Under the pieces are notes generated by a model. The model saw nothing but the letters and a program-made list of their open reading frames with translations. It did no database searches and was not told where the DNA came from. From assembly GCA_012510755.1 (NCBI GenBank), contig JAAZHL010000076.1, positions 1 to 6,207 on the forward strand: 6,207 nucleotides of DNA. Direction: 5' to 3'. The DNA is from Leucobacter sp. Lineage in GTDB: Bacteria; Actinomycetota; Actinomycetes; Actinomycetales; Microbacteriaceae. The position numbers were made by a program, and so were the translations under genes. Positions 5,562-6,207 of the stretch are shown piece by piece (position 1 is the stretch's first letter; each line of letters begins with the position of its first letter).

Positions 5562-6207
5562 GAAAATACCCCTACACTCAGCGCAACACCGTAGACGCCA
5601 ACGGCCGACGGCAGCACCGAGTCAAGTCGATCGAGAAAGCCCCCGTGGCCCGGAATCCACGTACTCATGTCTGTTACCCCAAGGTTTCGCTTAATCAGCG
5701 ACTCGGTGAGATCGCCGCCGGTGGCGGTCAGCAAGACCACCACGCCAAGCACCACCCCGACCCACCAGGGCTGCTGCAACGCAAAAATAGCTGCCAGCAC
5801 CCCGGCCGCGATTGCTGCGACCGCAGCACCAGCAAACCCTTCCCAGGTTTTATTCGGACTGATGCGGGGGGTCATTTTATGTTTGCCGAGCGTCACCCCA
5901 GAGGCGTAGGCACCGATATCAACCGAGACCGCAAGCAGCACGAGCGAGAATACCCACCATTCGCCACGGTCTGCCTGCAACAGCAACACTGCCATTGAAC
6001 CAAGAAACGCCACGTACACGAGAGAGAACAGACCCGAAAACACGTCGCGGATCAGGGTCTTCGGTGGGGTCTCCCAAGCCGGTAGCAACCCCTCAATCAG
6101 ACGCCAGACCACGAGCAACGCCGAACCAGCGAACAGACCCAGCAGCGCGCCTTCTGCGCCAAAATACGCAGCGGAGCCAATAATGATCAGACCACCGAGC
6201 GCAACAC
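5558..6207 (-). CDS. cdsA: Phosphatidate cytidylyltransferase (CDP-diacylglycerol synthase), 5' end outside window
   Basis: Integral membrane enzyme making CDP-diacylglycerol from phosphatidic acid and CTP, the branch point of phospholipid synthesis. The minus strand is open from the window edge to the TGA at 5558-5560, giving about 216 residues; the TTG at 6118 is an internal Leu codon, not the start, since the frame stays open with hydrophobic sequence through 6207. Family hallmarks: several hydrophobic membrane spans, SVDIGAYASGVTLGKHKMTPRI followed by SPNKTWEGFAG, and the C-terminal signature (5621-5701) SLIKRNLGVTDMSTWIPGHG then GFLDRLD. The signature departs from the PROSITE pattern at one place: Thr replaces the Lys expected before Asp (codon ACA, 5672-5674). 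It ends GVFS and overlaps the DivIVA-repeat gene by 4 bp. Confidence 0.95.
   Translation of the reverse strand, partial: VALGGLIIIGSAAYFGAEGALLGLFAGSALLVVWRLIEGLLPAWETPPKTLIRDVFSGLFSLVYVAFLGSMAVLLLQADRGEWWVFSLVLLAVSVDIGAYASGVTLGKHKMTPRISPNKTWEGFAGAAVAAIAAGVLAAIFALQQPWWVGVVLGVVVLLTATGGDLTESLIKRNLGVTDMSTWIPGHGGFLDRLDSVLPSAVGVYGVALSVGVFS
5569..5573 (-). promoter_or_regulatory. Ribosome binding site of the DivIVA-repeat gene, inside cdsA
   Basis: AGGGG on the minus strand, 7 nt before the GTG at 5561. It lies within the last codons of cdsA and supports the GTG start and the 4-bp GTGA overlap. Confidence 0.7.

Noticed and set aside
6116..6118. TTG at 6118 as the start of cdsA
   Set aside because: The reading frame remains open and hydrophobic to the window edge, so the gene is simply cut off by the window.

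Overview
The window looks like chromosomal DNA of a high-GC Gram-positive bacterium (Actinomycetota), most likely a member of the Micrococcales and probably the Microbacteriaceae. This rests on three things: a very long Scy-like, DivIVA-related coiled-coil protein, a small CxxC/HxxC protein of a type common in actinobacteria, and a CdsA followed by a DivIVA-repeat protein. The family-level placement is inference. There are no RNA genes, transposases, phage genes or CRISPR arrays.

Layout. At the left edge (1-350, minus strand) is the N-terminal part of a membrane-anchored protein of unknown function. A 218-bp divergent intergenic region (351-568) follows; no clear promoter could be picked in it. 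On the plus strand, a 910-residue coiled-coil protein (569-3301) is followed 7 bp later by rnhA, encoding ribonuclease HI (3309-3833). The coiled coil is built on an 11-residue repeat and is the most unusual object in the window. rnhA converges on a minus-strand block across a 76-bp gap that holds three 16-bp direct repeats bracketed by a short inverted repeat.

The minus-strand block, read right to left, starts with the C-terminal two thirds or so of cdsA (phosphatidate cytidylyltransferase, 5' end outside the window). It overlaps by 4 bp a protein with four DivIVA-type GYxxxxVD motifs (4863-5561). Next comes a secreted lytic-transglycosylase-like protein (4224-4808) with its own probable promoter and almost no 5' leader. 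Last is a 97-residue putative zinc-binding protein (3910-4203).

Themes. Several genes concern the cell envelope and growth-site organisation: CDP-diacylglycerol synthesis (CdsA), two DivIVA-related proteins and one secreted peptidoglycan-active enzyme. RNase HI and the small Cys/His protein appear to be housekeeping neighbours. No new defence or mobile system is visible. The points most worth following are the histidine-bearing hendecad rod, the possible sliding-clamp peptide at the RNase HI C-terminus, the intergenic 16-bp repeats and a substitution in the CdsA signature.
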